Shown here: one piece after another, positions 1 to 5,641 of the stretch
Layout of the letters: the number at the start of each line of letters is the position of its first letter
How positions within the stretch are numbered: position 1 is the stretch's first letter
Virus record (IMG/VR): IMGVR_UViG_3300036770_002951
Span: 1-26,469 of that record
Source: a virus
Direction: 5' to 3' (one strand)
DNA: 26,469 nt
Program-made: the position numbers and the translations under genes
The notes under the pieces: model-generated
Seen by the model: the letters and a program-made list of their open reading frames with translations, nothing else
Told to the model about the DNA's origin: nothing
Database searches by the model: none

Positions 1-238
1 AGCATCAACGGAGGAAGACCTTGAATACGCACTCTGGACTGTGTCCGATCTACTATCCGAAGCCCAACGAAAGCTCGAAGAATCATGCGAGCGGCCTGAC
101 CTGGGAGAGGATGAACTGGCCGTTCAAAACAAAGGAAGAACTGTCTTCTTTGACGACATACTTCCAGAAGACCGGATCGACATTGGAGTCACTCCCGACG
201 GCGTTACTTTGACCACACTGCATGGAGAGATTAAATGA
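1..238 (+). CDS. Left-truncated hypothetical phage protein
   Basis: The reading frame is open at the left edge (first whole codon at position 2), so the start lies outside the window. About 78 residues are visible, acidic and without membrane segments or a recognisable motif. A GTG at 41 could be a start but has no clear Shine-Dalgarno site, so I treat the gene as cut by the window. Its stop overlaps the ATG of the next gene at 235 (ATGA), as usual in this operon. A competing frame from a TTG at 21 has a GGAGG upstream but does not join to the next gene in this way. Function unknown. Confidence 0.55.
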   Translation, partial: ASTEEDLEYALWTVSDLLSEAQRKLEESCERPDLGEDELAVQNKGRTVFFDDILPEDRIDIGVTPDGVTLTTLHGEIK

Positions 239-465
239 GAAGGAAAGTCACACGCAAACCCTTGGCCGCGAACGACATACAAGAGGGCGGCTCCCACTAC
301 AAAGAGATGACCATCCAGACCTGGGACTACATCATCGCCAACAAGATCGGCTACATGGAAGGCAACGTCATCAAATACGTCTCCCGTTGGCAATCCAAAG
401 GCGGCATCGAGGATCTGATGAAAGCACGACACTACTTAGACAAACTCATCGAGGTGAGCCAATGA
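235..465 (+). CDS. DUF3310 family protein (T7 gp1.7-like)
   Basis: This 76-residue protein has the compact DUF3310 signature: SHYKEM near residue 21, a W-DYI-AN segment, EGNVIKYVSRW in the middle, and KGG-EDL-KARHYLDKLI at the end. The family is common in phages and includes T7 gp1.7, described as a nucleotide kinase, so a role in nucleotide metabolism during infection is plausible but not shown here. The length fits the family. It starts at an ATG overlapping the upstream stop, and its own stop overlaps the next start at 462, so the three genes should be translationally coupled. Confidence 0.88.
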   Translation: MRRKVTRKPLAANDIQEGGSHYKEMTIQTWDYIIANKIGYMEGNVIKYVSRWQSKGGIEDLMKARHYLDKLIEVSQ

Positions 466-629
466 ACCTTTTTCTCGGAGCAGCATTTACATTCTGGATG
501 CTTGGATCATGGCTCACGCACGTGATCACATGCATTCAACAAGGTGAGTGGTTTTTTCTCGTCGCAGGAGCTTTGTTTTTTCCAATAGCCATTGTCCACG
601 GAACCGGCGTCTGGTTCGGTGCTTGGTAG
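462..629 (+). CDS. Small two-helix membrane protein
   Basis: The 55-residue product is mostly hydrophobic, with predicted membrane segments at about residues 2-22 and 30-50 separated by a short polar turn (CIQQGEW). The ATG at 462 overlaps the DUF3310 stop, and a GAGGTGAGCC stretch provides the ribosome-binding site. An upstream extension in the same frame to 222 would run antiparallel to the evidence, because it overlays the whole DUF3310 gene. No lysis-gene context is visible nearby, so calling it a holin would be a guess. It is best described as a small inner-membrane protein of unknown function. Confidence 0.75.
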   Translation: MNLFLGAAFTFWMLGSWLTHVITCIQQGEWFFLVAGALFFPIAIVHGTGVWFGAW

Positions 630-641
630 GAGCTATCAAAA

Positions 642-929
642 ATGACACCACTTGAAACGTATAAATTTCTACAGAAAAAAGATGTAGACCTAAAAGAAAT
701 GGCTCTGCTTGAGCGCTTGAACTTCTTCCACCGTCCCATGATGACGGGTGATGTGGTTTACGACGCAACGAAAGGCGAGGCCTTCGCATCACAAGCCACA
801 GTCTTTAAATACTTAGCACGGCTCAAGGACCGGGGTTTCGTTGAAGAGATAGAAGAAGTTAGCGATCAGCGCTGCACCTACATTTTGATTACCAACAAAG
901 GCAAGAAACTACTTAAGGAGTGGACATGA
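642..929 (+). CDS. Winged-helix DNA-binding protein (MarR/PadR-like)
   Basis: The 95-residue protein has a winged-helix layout: an N-terminal helical half, then an ATVFKYLARLKDRGFVEE segment (about residues 52-69) typical of a recognition helix followed by the wing, a beta hairpin containing TYILITNKG, and a terminal KLLKEW helix. MarR and PadR regulators look like this, so it probably binds DNA as a small transcriptional regulator of the phage or host. It starts after a GGAGCTATCAAAA leader and ends in an ATGA overlap with the next gene. No operator can be assigned from sequence alone. Confidence 0.7.
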   Translation: MTPLETYKFLQKKDVDLKEMALLERLNFFHRPMMTGDVVYDATKGEAFASQATVFKYLARLKDRGFVEEIEEVSDQRCTYILITNKGKKLLKEWT

Positions 930-1132
930 GCATTTACTTTAAAAACCGGACGGTCATCGACATTGAGATCGAGGACATCGACCCACGGGACTATCCAGAC
1001 TTCTGCGATGCGCGTGTGAGCCGCGCGGTTTGGAAAGACACGGGCGAAGAGCTTACTGATGCGGAGCTAAACGAGCTTGCAGAGACGTGCTCGGATCAAG
1101 TGTATGACGCAGTCCTCGACCAAATCTATTAG
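926..1132 (+). CDS. Acidic hypothetical phage protein
   Basis: The 68-residue product is strongly acidic and contains a DYPDFCDA motif followed by a tryptophan and GEELTDAELNEL, a pattern I associate with conserved small phage proteins of unknown role. I chose the ATG at 926 because it overlaps the upstream stop and sits behind AAGGAGTGGAC; a GTG two codons earlier is less likely. There are no membrane segments. The high charge and small size would suit a DNA mimic or an inhibitor of a host protein, but nothing in the sequence proves that. Confidence 0.7.
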   Translation: MSIYFKNRTVIDIEIEDIDPRDYPDFCDARVSRAVWKDTGEELTDAELNELAETCSDQVYDAVLDQIY

Positions 1133-1144
1133 AAAGGGATTCCC

Positions 1145-1474
1145 ATGAAACGGCTTCTGGCTGCGCTTTTAATGGTCCCTGCGATGGCGAGTGCGGAGTT
1201 CATCAGTGGCAATGACCTGTATAAGGATCTACGCAGTGAGAGCACGGTGGATAAGGTCTATGCCCTGGGCTACATCGCCGGGGTTTCTGATGCTGGTCAA
1301 GGGGGGTCTCACTGCATACCTAACACAGTAAGCCTGGGTCAGATCCAAGATATGGCGATTAACTACTTGAGAAAAAATCCAGAGATCAGAAACCTGTCTG
1401 CTGATGTTTTGCTCAGCATGATGTTAATGGAGCGTTGGCCGTGTAAAGACAAACCGAAAGGGCGTGGAACATGA
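1145..1474 (+). CDS. Exported Rap1a/Tai-like protein
   Basis: Residues 1-17 form a clear signal peptide (basic start, LLAALLMV core, AMASA before the likely cleavage site). The mature part has the Rap1a/Tai layout: SGNDLY near the start, ALGYIAGVSDA in the middle, a CIPN cysteine at residue 57, a GQIQDM helix, and a closing ERWPC with cysteine 100. Known members are periplasmic immunity proteins against type VI amidase effectors, and their cysteines can form disulfides. In a phage the partner is unknown; it may guard against periplasmic enzymes or alter the envelope. Its stop overlaps the next ATG at 1471. Confidence 0.75.
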   Translation: MKRLLAALLMVPAMASAEFISGNDLYKDLRSESTVDKVYALGYIAGVSDAGQGGSHCIPNTVSLGQIQDMAINYLRKNPEIRNLSADVLLSMMLMERWPCKDKPKGRGT

Positions 1475-1704
1475 TCACCGTAAGAGAGTACGCCACGAAA
1501 CAAAAGATCTCCGAGAACAGTGCTCGGAAAAGGCTAGAGCGCAAGGTCAAGCTCGGGTACATGCGGCGTATGCGAGGGCCTGATCACAAGTACGTCTACT
1601 ACGACAAGCCGCCTGAGATGAAGTGGCACGACCCTTTTAATCTGATCAACCGTAAACCCAAAGCCGAGGATTACAAACTTAAGACCGAGGCACTAGAAAC
1701 TTAA
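1471..1704 (+). CDS. Small basic helix-turn-helix protein
   Basis: The 77-residue product is very basic. Its first half reads like a helix-turn-helix: VREYATKQKISENSARKRL, then a KLGYMRR segment and a short wing-like KYVYYDKPP. This is the pattern of small phage DNA-binding proteins that recognise DNA through an N-terminal helix-turn-helix, so it may be a second regulator besides the winged-helix protein at 642. It begins in an ATGA overlap with the exported protein and ends 11 bases before the next gene, which has a GGGGTGAG site. Confidence 0.6.
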   Translation: MITVREYATKQKISENSARKRLERKVKLGYMRRMRGPDHKYVYYDKPPEMKWHDPFNLINRKPKAEDYKLKTEALET

Positions 1705-1715
1705 AGGGGTGAGAG

Positions 1716-2294
1716 ATGAGCATTGAGGCTATGAAGCAAGCATTGGAGGCTTTAGATTCCGATGACCCAAGCATTCAATTGAGGGCTGCTGTTGCCCTAC
1801 GCCAAGCCATAGAGCAGGCAGAGAAAACAGTACCTAGCGACTATTCAAATAGTCACCAGCCTGTTGCGTGGTCAGTGTTTGACAAAAAAACTGGAAAGCA
1901 CTGGTATACGAACGACTCCAAAAACATAGCCAGTGGATATGCGGAACACTACGGCCACAGAGAGCCAGATGGTAGATCCTCAATGGTTGTCATGCCGCTT
2001 TACGCCGCACCTGTACACGCCAGCGACATATCAGCAAAACGTGTCGATGAAACGGCAAAAGATCGACATGAGCCAGAATCAAATAATGTTGAAGCTGCGG
2101 CAGAGCAGTCCGACAACTACGCCGCTTTTTTTGCTGGCGTTAGGTTTGCAAGGGTTAATTTACCCGCACCATCAAAAGAATGGGTTGGGCTGACGCATGA
2201 AGAACTTGCTTGGTTAAACGAGGCTTTGAATCTTGGCGGGAGGTTGGCGGTTATTGAAGCCATCGAAGCCAAGCTAAAGGAGAAGAACACATGA
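1716..2294 (+). CDS. Hypothetical protein with C-terminal WVGLT module
   Basis: This 192-residue protein has three visible parts. Residues 1-36 are a helical segment (EAMKQALEALDS ... ALRQAIEQAEK). Residues 48-98 begin with PVAW and end with VMPLYAAP, a pattern I recognise from accessory phage proteins of unknown function. Residues 155-192 are the shared module running from EWVGLTHEE to KLKEKNT. The last codons contain AAGGAGAAGAAC, which serves as the ribosome-binding site of the next gene at 2291. No enzymatic motif is visible. Start ATG follows GGGGTGAGAG. Confidence 0.75.
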   Translation: MSIEAMKQALEALDSDDPSIQLRAAVALRQAIEQAEKTVPSDYSNSHQPVAWSVFDKKTGKHWYTNDSKNIASGYAEHYGHREPDGRSSMVVMPLYAAPVHASDISAKRVDETAKDRHEPESNNVEAAAEQSDNYAAFFAGVRFARVNLPAPSKEWVGLTHEELAWLNEALNLGGRLAVIEAIEAKLKEKNT

Positions 2295-2713
2295 CCCGCG
2301 ACGACATCATCCGCATGGCGCGGGAGGCTGGGTTTGCTGATGGCGTGGCAGAGATCGTGGGGCTTGAGGGTTTTGCACGCTTCGCCGCCCTTGTGCTTGC
2401 CAAGCACCCACCGCAGTCATCAATGGCGTGGCAGGAAGGGTTTGAAGCAGGGCGGCTGGCCGATGCGCTGGAAGAAAAAGAATACCCACCACGCCGCGCA
2501 GCAGCCGCTGAACTACGCCGCTTGCATGAAGAAAACGAACGGCTAAAAGCAGCGTCCACAGCACCGCGCCAGTGGGTTGGGCTGACGGAGGAAGAAATTG
2601 AGTTGCTGTCAATCAAACACGCGCCACCAATACACCCTGACTTTACGGAAGATGATGACTTCATAGAGTTCGCCCGTGCCATCGAAGCCAAACTAAAGGA
2701 GAAGAACACATGA
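2291..2713 (+). CDS. Hypothetical protein with C-terminal WVGLT module
   Basis: The 140-residue product starts with MTRDDIIRMAREAGF and an FARFAALVLAKH helix, followed by an alanine- and arginine-rich coiled-coil-like stretch (RRAAAAELRRLHEENERLKAA, given here only in part: residues 69-90). Residues 94-140 carry the shared module from QWVGLTEEE to KLKEKNT, with a longer acidic insert than in its neighbours. Both ends are ATGA overlaps, and the upstream start uses the AAGGAGAAGAACAC site inside the previous gene. Function unknown; the coiled coil suggests oligomerisation or protein binding. Confidence 0.72.
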   Translation: MTRDDIIRMAREAGFADGVAEIVGLEGFARFAALVLAKHPPQSSMAWQEGFEAGRLADALEEKEYPPRRAAAAELRRLHEENERLKAASTAPRQWVGLTEEEIELLSIKHAPPIHPDFTEDDDFIEFARAIEAKLKEKNT

Positions 2714-2991
2714 AAAGATTTACTGCATATCGAAGGGCCATAAGCCAACGTGACACACACAACCACTATCAAAAGAATCCCGATGATGAACCACAATTTG
2801 AAGGTGTGATCTGGACTGACGGCACCGTGACTTTACGATGGCTTACTGCATGCACTTCGCATTCGGTATGGGCGAACATTGAAGACTGCTTAAATATCCA
2901 TGGGCACCCAGAGTACGGTACTGAGATTATCTGGCATGACGGGCCAGCCCCTGAATGTTGGGAAACCAAACTGAGAGAGAAGAACACATGA
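2710..2991 (+). CDS. Hypothetical protein with KEKNT-type terminus
   Basis: The 93-residue protein has a compact centre rich in tryptophan and acidic residues (FEGVIWTDGTVTLRWL, IHGHPEYGTEIIWHDG), suggesting a small beta-rich fold. It lacks the WVGLT half of the shared module but keeps its end (WETKLREKNT). The DNA there, GAGAGAAGAACACATGA, gives the next gene its ribosome-binding site and start. This points to a minimal, partly eroded copy of the module kept for the translational signal. I do not recognise a family. Confidence 0.65.
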   Translation: MKRFTAYRRAISQRDTHNHYQKNPDDEPQFEGVIWTDGTVTLRWLTACTSHSVWANIEDCLNIHGHPEYGTEIIWHDGPAPECWETKLREKNT

Positions 2992-3245
2992 GCAAAATAA
3001 CTGTCGTGTGCCACAAAGACCATTCGCATGGCTACGAGGACTTTGAAGGTAAATGTCTGTTGTGCGTGGTTGATGACCTGATGCTTCAGATCGGGAACTT
3101 GATGATTCAAAAACGCAGGGCGGAAAAGCGTGAATGGGTGGGGCTCGCCACCGGAGAAGCAAAGATGTTTTATGACAGCGACCTGAACCGAGCAGAGTTA
3201 ATAAACAAGATAGACGAGTTTCTTGAGGAGAAGAACGGTGGATAG
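2988..3245 (+). CDS. Hypothetical protein, short HxC-type N-terminus plus WVGL module
   Basis: I place the start at 2988, where ATG overlaps the upstream stop behind GAGAGAAGAACAC; an in-frame upstream start at 2955 would lie inside the previous gene. The 85-residue product has an N-terminal segment with two cysteines and several histidines (VVCHKDHSHGYEDF, CLLCVVDDL), possibly metal binding, then the shared module from residue 49 (EWVGLATGE ... FLEEKNGG). The terminal codons contain GAGGAGAAGAAC, which leads to a GTG start for the next gene at 3238. Confidence 0.65.
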   Translation: MSKITVVCHKDHSHGYEDFEGKCLLCVVDDLMLQIGNLMIQKRRAEKREWVGLATGEAKMFYDSDLNRAELINKIDEFLEEKNGG

Positions 3246-3435
3246 ACAATGCCCGTCTTGCGGTGGTTCTTGTAAGAGGTCTGGGTGTGAACGAGAGAAC
3301 GCCAAACAATGGGTCAGCCTGACCGACGAGGAGATCAAAGAAATCATCGGCCCCTGGGGCGAGACCTCCGTCAAGGGCTACACCCGCAAACTGTTCGATG
3401 CTATTGAAAACAAACTAAAGGAGAAGAACACATGA
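3238..3435 (+). CDS. Small zinc-ribbon-like protein with WVSLT module
   Basis: The start is a GTG at 3238, chosen because it follows GGAGAAGAAC at the same spacing as the other junctions of this cluster. The 65-residue product opens with CPSCGGSCKRSGC, four cysteines that could hold one zinc ion, and then goes straight into the shared module (residues 24-65, QWVSLTDEE to KLKEKNT). This is the shortest clear case of the module fused to an independent N-terminal unit. The stop overlaps the next ATG at 3432. Confidence 0.65.
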   Translation: MDRQCPSCGGSCKRSGCERENAKQWVSLTDEEIKEIIGPWGETSVKGYTRKLFDAIENKLKEKNT

Positions 3436-3593
3436 TTAAAGACATACGTGTAGTTGAGTGGGTAGACGAGGCCAAGAACTTACAGTGGGACATACAAGTC
3501 CTGCGAGATGGAAGCGACAAATGGGAGCCAGTTACTTATGTTCGATTAGAAAAAAGACCTGAAGAAGTATCAAGGGAGAAGAACTGTGGATGA
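3432..3593 (+). CDS. Small hypothetical protein (53 aa)
   Basis: This 53-residue gene starts at an ATG overlapping the upstream stop, behind AAGGAGAAGAACAC. The protein begins MIKDIRVVEWVDEAKN and has a short strand-rich body (LQWDIQVLRDG, VTYVRLEK) that may be a small beta sheet. It ends with REKNCG, a degenerate version of the shared KEKNT end. The DNA under that end (AGGGAGAAGAAC) supplies the next ribosome-binding site, followed by GTG at 3586. Unbroken gene-to-gene overlaps on both sides are the main support. Confidence 0.62.
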   Translation: MIKDIRVVEWVDEAKNLQWDIQVLRDGSDKWEPVTYVRLEKRPEEVSREKNCG

Positions 3594-3753
3594 AGAGAAA
3601 AGAAAAGAAACACTTGAGGCGATCTTGGAAATCAACCGGATGATCGTTAAACAAAACGCCCTTATTGTTCAAGTAATAACCATGCCAAAAATTATGGTGT
3701 CGGGAGAGCGACCGGGAGCATGGACGGAATACCCTGGGGAGAAGAACGCATGA
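3586..3753 (+). CDS. Small hypothetical protein (55 aa), GTG start
   Basis: The GTG at 3586 lies 5 bases after GGAGAAGAAC and is followed by GAT, exactly as at 3238. The 55-residue product is a charged N-terminal helix (DEEKRKETLEAILEINRMIV) with a hydrophobic face and a short tail ending PGEKNA. The tail again encodes GGGGAGAAGAAC in front of the next ATG at 3750. The frame has no other good start. It is probably a small helical protein; its function is unknown, and part of its value may be to carry the translational junction. Confidence 0.55.
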   Translation: MDEEKRKETLEAILEINRMIVKQNALIVQVITMPKIMVSGERPGAWTEYPGEKNA

Positions 3754-3968
3754 GCACCCACACATGCAGCTATCACTGCGACAGGCCAGAGTGCATCAAA
3801 GCACAAAGAGATAAGTTACGCCAAGCCATAGAAAAGAAGCGTGAGTGGGTTCACCTCACCGACGAGGAATTCGACCAAGTACTAAAGGAATTTAGTCACG
3901 ACCCACGGGCCATGGCTATCGAACTCGAGATCCGCATCATGGAGAAAAACACATGCACACAACCTTAG
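3750..3968 (+). CDS. Small Cys/His protein with WVHLT module
   Basis: The start at 3750 overlaps the upstream stop behind GGGGAGAAGAACGC; a longer in-frame form from 3720 is inside the previous gene. Residues 1-16 contain THTCSYHCDRPEC, a cluster of three cysteines and two histidines that could bind zinc. Residues 32-72 are the last copy of the shared module (EWVHLTDEE ... IMEKNT), here extended by CTQP because the stop lies 16 bases beyond the next start at 3953. This is the end of the module series. Confidence 0.65.
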   Translation: MSTHTCSYHCDRPECIKAQRDKLRQAIEKKREWVHLTDEEFDQVLKEFSHDPRAMAIELEIRIMEKNTCTQP

Positions 3969-4222
3969 AAAACAAAATCCAAAACGGCACCTACTGGTCT
4001 GGCTTTGTCCTCGGAGCACTGACCACGGCACTCCTCTTCTTGGTGATCGGTAAACTCTCCACGGACCAAGGGGCTTACCCGCCCGGTCTTATCCCTCAGG
4101 ATATTGTCAAGGCCTATAACATGGGCCTTAAAGACGCCCTTCGCATTAACCCACCGTCCATGGAGCTCGACGCCGTCTGTTTAGAACTGTGGACCGAACG
4201 CCAACCAGGAGTGACTAAATGA
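3953..4222 (+). CDS. Single-pass membrane protein with C-terminal soluble tail
   Basis: The 89-residue protein has one strong membrane segment at about residues 14-34 (WSGFVLGALTTALLFLVIG) after a short polar start. The rest is a soluble tail with DIVKAYNMGLKDALRINP and a closing CLELWTERQPGVTK. The tail would lie in the periplasm if the N-terminus is cytoplasmic. The ATG follows GGAGAAAAACAC, the last of the recycled ribosome-binding sites. It ends in an ATGA overlap with the gene at 4219. No lysis function can be claimed; it resembles small accessory membrane proteins of environmental phages. Confidence 0.7.
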   Translation: MHTTLENKIQNGTYWSGFVLGALTTALLFLVIGKLSTDQGAYPPGLIPQDIVKAYNMGLKDALRINPPSMELDAVCLELWTERQPGVTK

Positions 4223-4428
4223 CCCAAGTAGTTGAGAAGAAACACGAGATCGACCCCGCCGTCCACGCCGTGATCCTAGGCCGCAACGCCCGTCGTTTAC
4301 AGGAGATCTGCGCTAACGCCTCACTGACCAAGGAGCAAATAGATGAAATTGAAGTCCTCACCCGGGATTGTGTCCGCGCTGCAACTCGAATCACAGTCTG
4401 GGCAGACGCACAATCTTCCCCAAAATAA
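4219..4428 (+). CDS. Small helical hypothetical protein
   Basis: The 69-residue product is almost wholly helical by eye, with a HAVILGRNARRLQEIC segment and an EQIDEIEVLTRDCVRAATRI segment, giving two amphipathic helices. It begins in an ATGA overlap. The gene at 4343 starts inside its last third in another frame. Overlap of that size is unusual for this operon, yet both frames look coding: this one through its regular helical pattern and upstream coupling, the other through its ribosome-binding site and downstream sequence. I do not recognise a family. Confidence 0.6.
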   Translation: MTQVVEKKHEIDPAVHAVILGRNARRLQEICANASLTKEQIDEIEVLTRDCVRAATRITVWADAQSSPK

Positions 4429-4663
4429 TCTTTTTCAATGCTGGGCCATAACCTCGAACAAAGGAAAGATCAGAGGCAGACATCTCAAAATGCCGCCTCT
4501 CTTCTACAGTCGCGCCGATGCAATCGCCTACGTCAGACTGAACACTAAGCAGGACACCGACCCGTCCGAAATGCCTTACATATGTAAGTTCACCCTCGTG
4601 CCCGAGGAACACACGTTCGAGCAGGTAACCAAAGAAAAACGCCCGAAATTTAGGATCCTATGA
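4343..4663 (+). CDS. Hypothetical protein overlapping the preceding gene
   Basis: The start at 4343 is preceded by AAGGAGCAAATAG, a near-ideal ribosome-binding site, although it overlaps the upstream gene by 86 bases. The 106-residue protein has a low-complexity first 30 residues and then a convincing core: FQCWAITSNKGKIRGRHLK, FYSRADAIAYVRLN, and MPYICKFTLVPEE. The core suggests a small alpha-beta domain. Alternative internal starts at 4370 (GTG) or 4490 (ATG) would avoid most of the overlap. The stop directly abuts the next ATG at 4664. Function unknown. Confidence 0.6.
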   Translation: MKLKSSPGIVSALQLESQSGQTHNLPQNNLFQCWAITSNKGKIRGRHLKMPPLFYSRADAIAYVRLNTKQDTDPSEMPYICKFTLVPEEHTFEQVTKEKRPKFRIL

Positions 4664-4873
4664 ATGAATTGTCCCGAATGCGATACACCAAAGACAGAAG
4701 TGCTCGAAACAAGGAAGTACAAGGATTATGAAAAGTGGAATCACCGCCTACGCAAATGCCTCGCCTGCGATTACCGTTTTAAGACCCTGGAGATGACCAT
4801 TGAAGACTTCCAAAACGCCATTGCCACCCCCGCCGAACCCGACGACAACATCATCGAGTTCGAAGATTCATGA
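4664..4873 (+). CDS. NrdR-like zinc-ribbon protein
   Basis: The first 45 residues match the N-terminal zinc ribbon of NrdR: CPEC at residues 3-6, then TEVLETR, a basic RLRKC stretch and CLAC ending at residue 35, followed by YRFKTLEMT. NrdR is a nucleotide-sensing repressor of ribonucleotide reductase genes. This 69-residue protein has the ribbon but not the ATP-cone domain, so it cannot sense nucleotides in the same way. It probably binds DNA or RNA through the ribbon. The ATG follows the upstream stop directly (TGA at 4661-4663). Confidence 0.75.
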   Translation: MNCPECDTPKTEVLETRKYKDYEKWNHRLRKCLACDYRFKTLEMTIEDFQNAIATPAEPDDNIIEFEDS

Positions 4874-5054
4874 CCCACACGCCCGAGTCCACGTCATCCG
4901 CATCCGCGTCGGAGGCGTCGACCACCTCTTCTTCGGCCCCGCCATAGACATAGAAGGCGAAATGCAAGAGATTGAGTTCCTGGGCATCACGGACAAAGAA
5001 ACACTGATCAAGGCCCTATCCCACCCCTCTCCAACAATGGAAGGCCTACAATGA
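4800..5054 (+). CDS. Possible small protein with uncertain start
   Basis: The frame from about 4870 to 5054 reads like a real protein: VHVIRIRVGGVDHLFFGPA, then EIEFLGITDKETLIKALS. The only in-frame ATG upstream is at 4800, deep inside the previous gene, and the residues before 4870 are proline- and serine-rich and look spurious. The expected coupled ATG at 4870 is in another frame and stops after 25 codons. A start at 4960, a non-standard start, a frameshift or a sequence error would each explain this. I report the longest form; the downstream half is the part I trust. Confidence 0.42.
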   Translation: MKTSKTPLPPPPNPTTTSSSSKIHDPHARVHVIRIRVGGVDHLFFGPAIDIEGEMQEIEFLGITDKETLIKALSHPSPTMEGLQ

Positions 5055-5060
5055 CCACCA

Positions 5061-5148
5061 GGAGGGCCTGAGTCGTGGGTCGGCGAGGCGACCTTAAATA
5101 GCCCGTATCCCTTTCGCAAGGTGCAAATGTCACGGCCCACGGCCCTCC
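5061..5148 (+). ncRNA. Structured RNA candidate upstream of the tRNA
   Basis: An 8-bp inverted repeat closes this segment (GGAGGGCC at 5061-5068 with GGCCCTCC at 5141-5148). Inside it, CGTG (5074-5077) can pair with CACG (5138-5141). Two hairpins fit inside that: GGTCG-GCGAGG-CGACC at 5078-5093 and CCTT-TCGC-AAGG at 5110-5121. The helices are mutually compatible if the outer one is 7 bp. No known riboswitch or ribozyme core was recognised. The segment ends before CTACCAAA, the same letters that end the tRNA 100 bases later, so a decayed or divergent tRNA-like RNA is an alternative. Confidence 0.4.
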
Positions 5149-5174
5149 GCCCTACCAAAGATTGAAACTTCCGC

Positions 5175-5249
5175 CGCGCGGTGGAGAAGAGGCATCTCGT
5201 CAGGTTCATAGTCTGAAGATCGGCGGTTCGAATCCGTCCCGCGCTACCA
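5175..5249 (+). tRNA. tRNA-Met (anticodon CAU), initiator-like acceptor
   Basis: The full cloverleaf can be drawn by hand. The acceptor strand is 5175-5181 (CGCGCGG) with 5239-5245 (CCGCGCT), discriminator A5246 and encoded CCA 5247-5249. The D stem is GAGA/TCTC (5184-5187, 5195-5198). The anticodon stem is TCAGG/TCTGA with loop TTCATAG (anticodon CAT at 5207-5209). The variable loop has five bases, and the T arm is GGCGG-TTCGAAT-CCGTC. The first acceptor pair is C-T, unpaired, as in bacterial initiator tRNAs. The anticodon stem lacks the three G-C pairs next to the loop that initiators usually have. Confidence 0.9.
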
Positions 5250-5360
5250 AAAAAGACCCAAAAAGTAAGGATGCCCTAGAAGGGGCGGTGGTGAGGATTA
5301 GAGCGGTTTTGGGGGTTGGTGGCTAGGTAGGTACTAGGAAGATTTGGGAAAGGCAAGAAG

Positions 5361-5406
5361 AAGCCTCTGTAGGCCCTCCGTGGGGGTATTTACAGAGGCT
5401 TTTTGG
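5361..5406 (+). terminator. Rho-independent terminator after the tRNA
   Basis: An 11-bp perfect stem (AAGCCTCTGTA at 5361-5371, TACAGAGGCTT at 5391-5401) is followed by a T-rich run (5400-5405, then GG and more T). The 19-base loop contains a CCC/GGG segment that can pair further. It should end transcription of the early operon and the tRNA. Confidence 0.88.
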
Positions 5407-5508
5407 TTTTTGTGGAGGGAGAAGGGAGAAAGGGGCACGGATCACAGATTGAGGGGCAAAGTGGACGATACGCGGATCACGGACCAAGGTCCAAGAAGGG
5501 CAAAAACC

Positions 5509-5641
5509 ATTACGTCTCTTTGGGGGGAGGGGGTGGGGCGTAATGAGGGGCCGAAATCGGCTGGAAGAGACGTAATAAAAGGGTGTAAGGGCAGTGAGAG
5601 ACGTAATGAAAGTTCTCTTTTTGGGCATTTCTTACGTCTCT
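5509..5641. repeat. Four ATTACGTCTCT words in two inverted pairs
   Basis: ATTACGTCTCT occurs at 5509-5519, and its inverse AGAGACGTAAT at 5566-5576 and 5597-5607. TTACGTCTCT occurs again at 5632-5641. The outer two could pair with the inner two in different combinations, giving hairpins with loops of 46 or 24 bases. They may be protein-binding sites or alternative RNA hairpins. Confidence 0.7.

Noticed and set aside
21-212. 63-residue frame from a TTG behind GGAGG at the left edge
   Set aside because: The overlapping frame ending at 238 reads in from the edge and couples to the next gene; this one does not.
5063-5157. A second tRNA ending in CTACCA
   Set aside because: Only five of seven acceptor pairs form and there is no T arm or anticodon stem; kept as a structured-RNA candidate instead.
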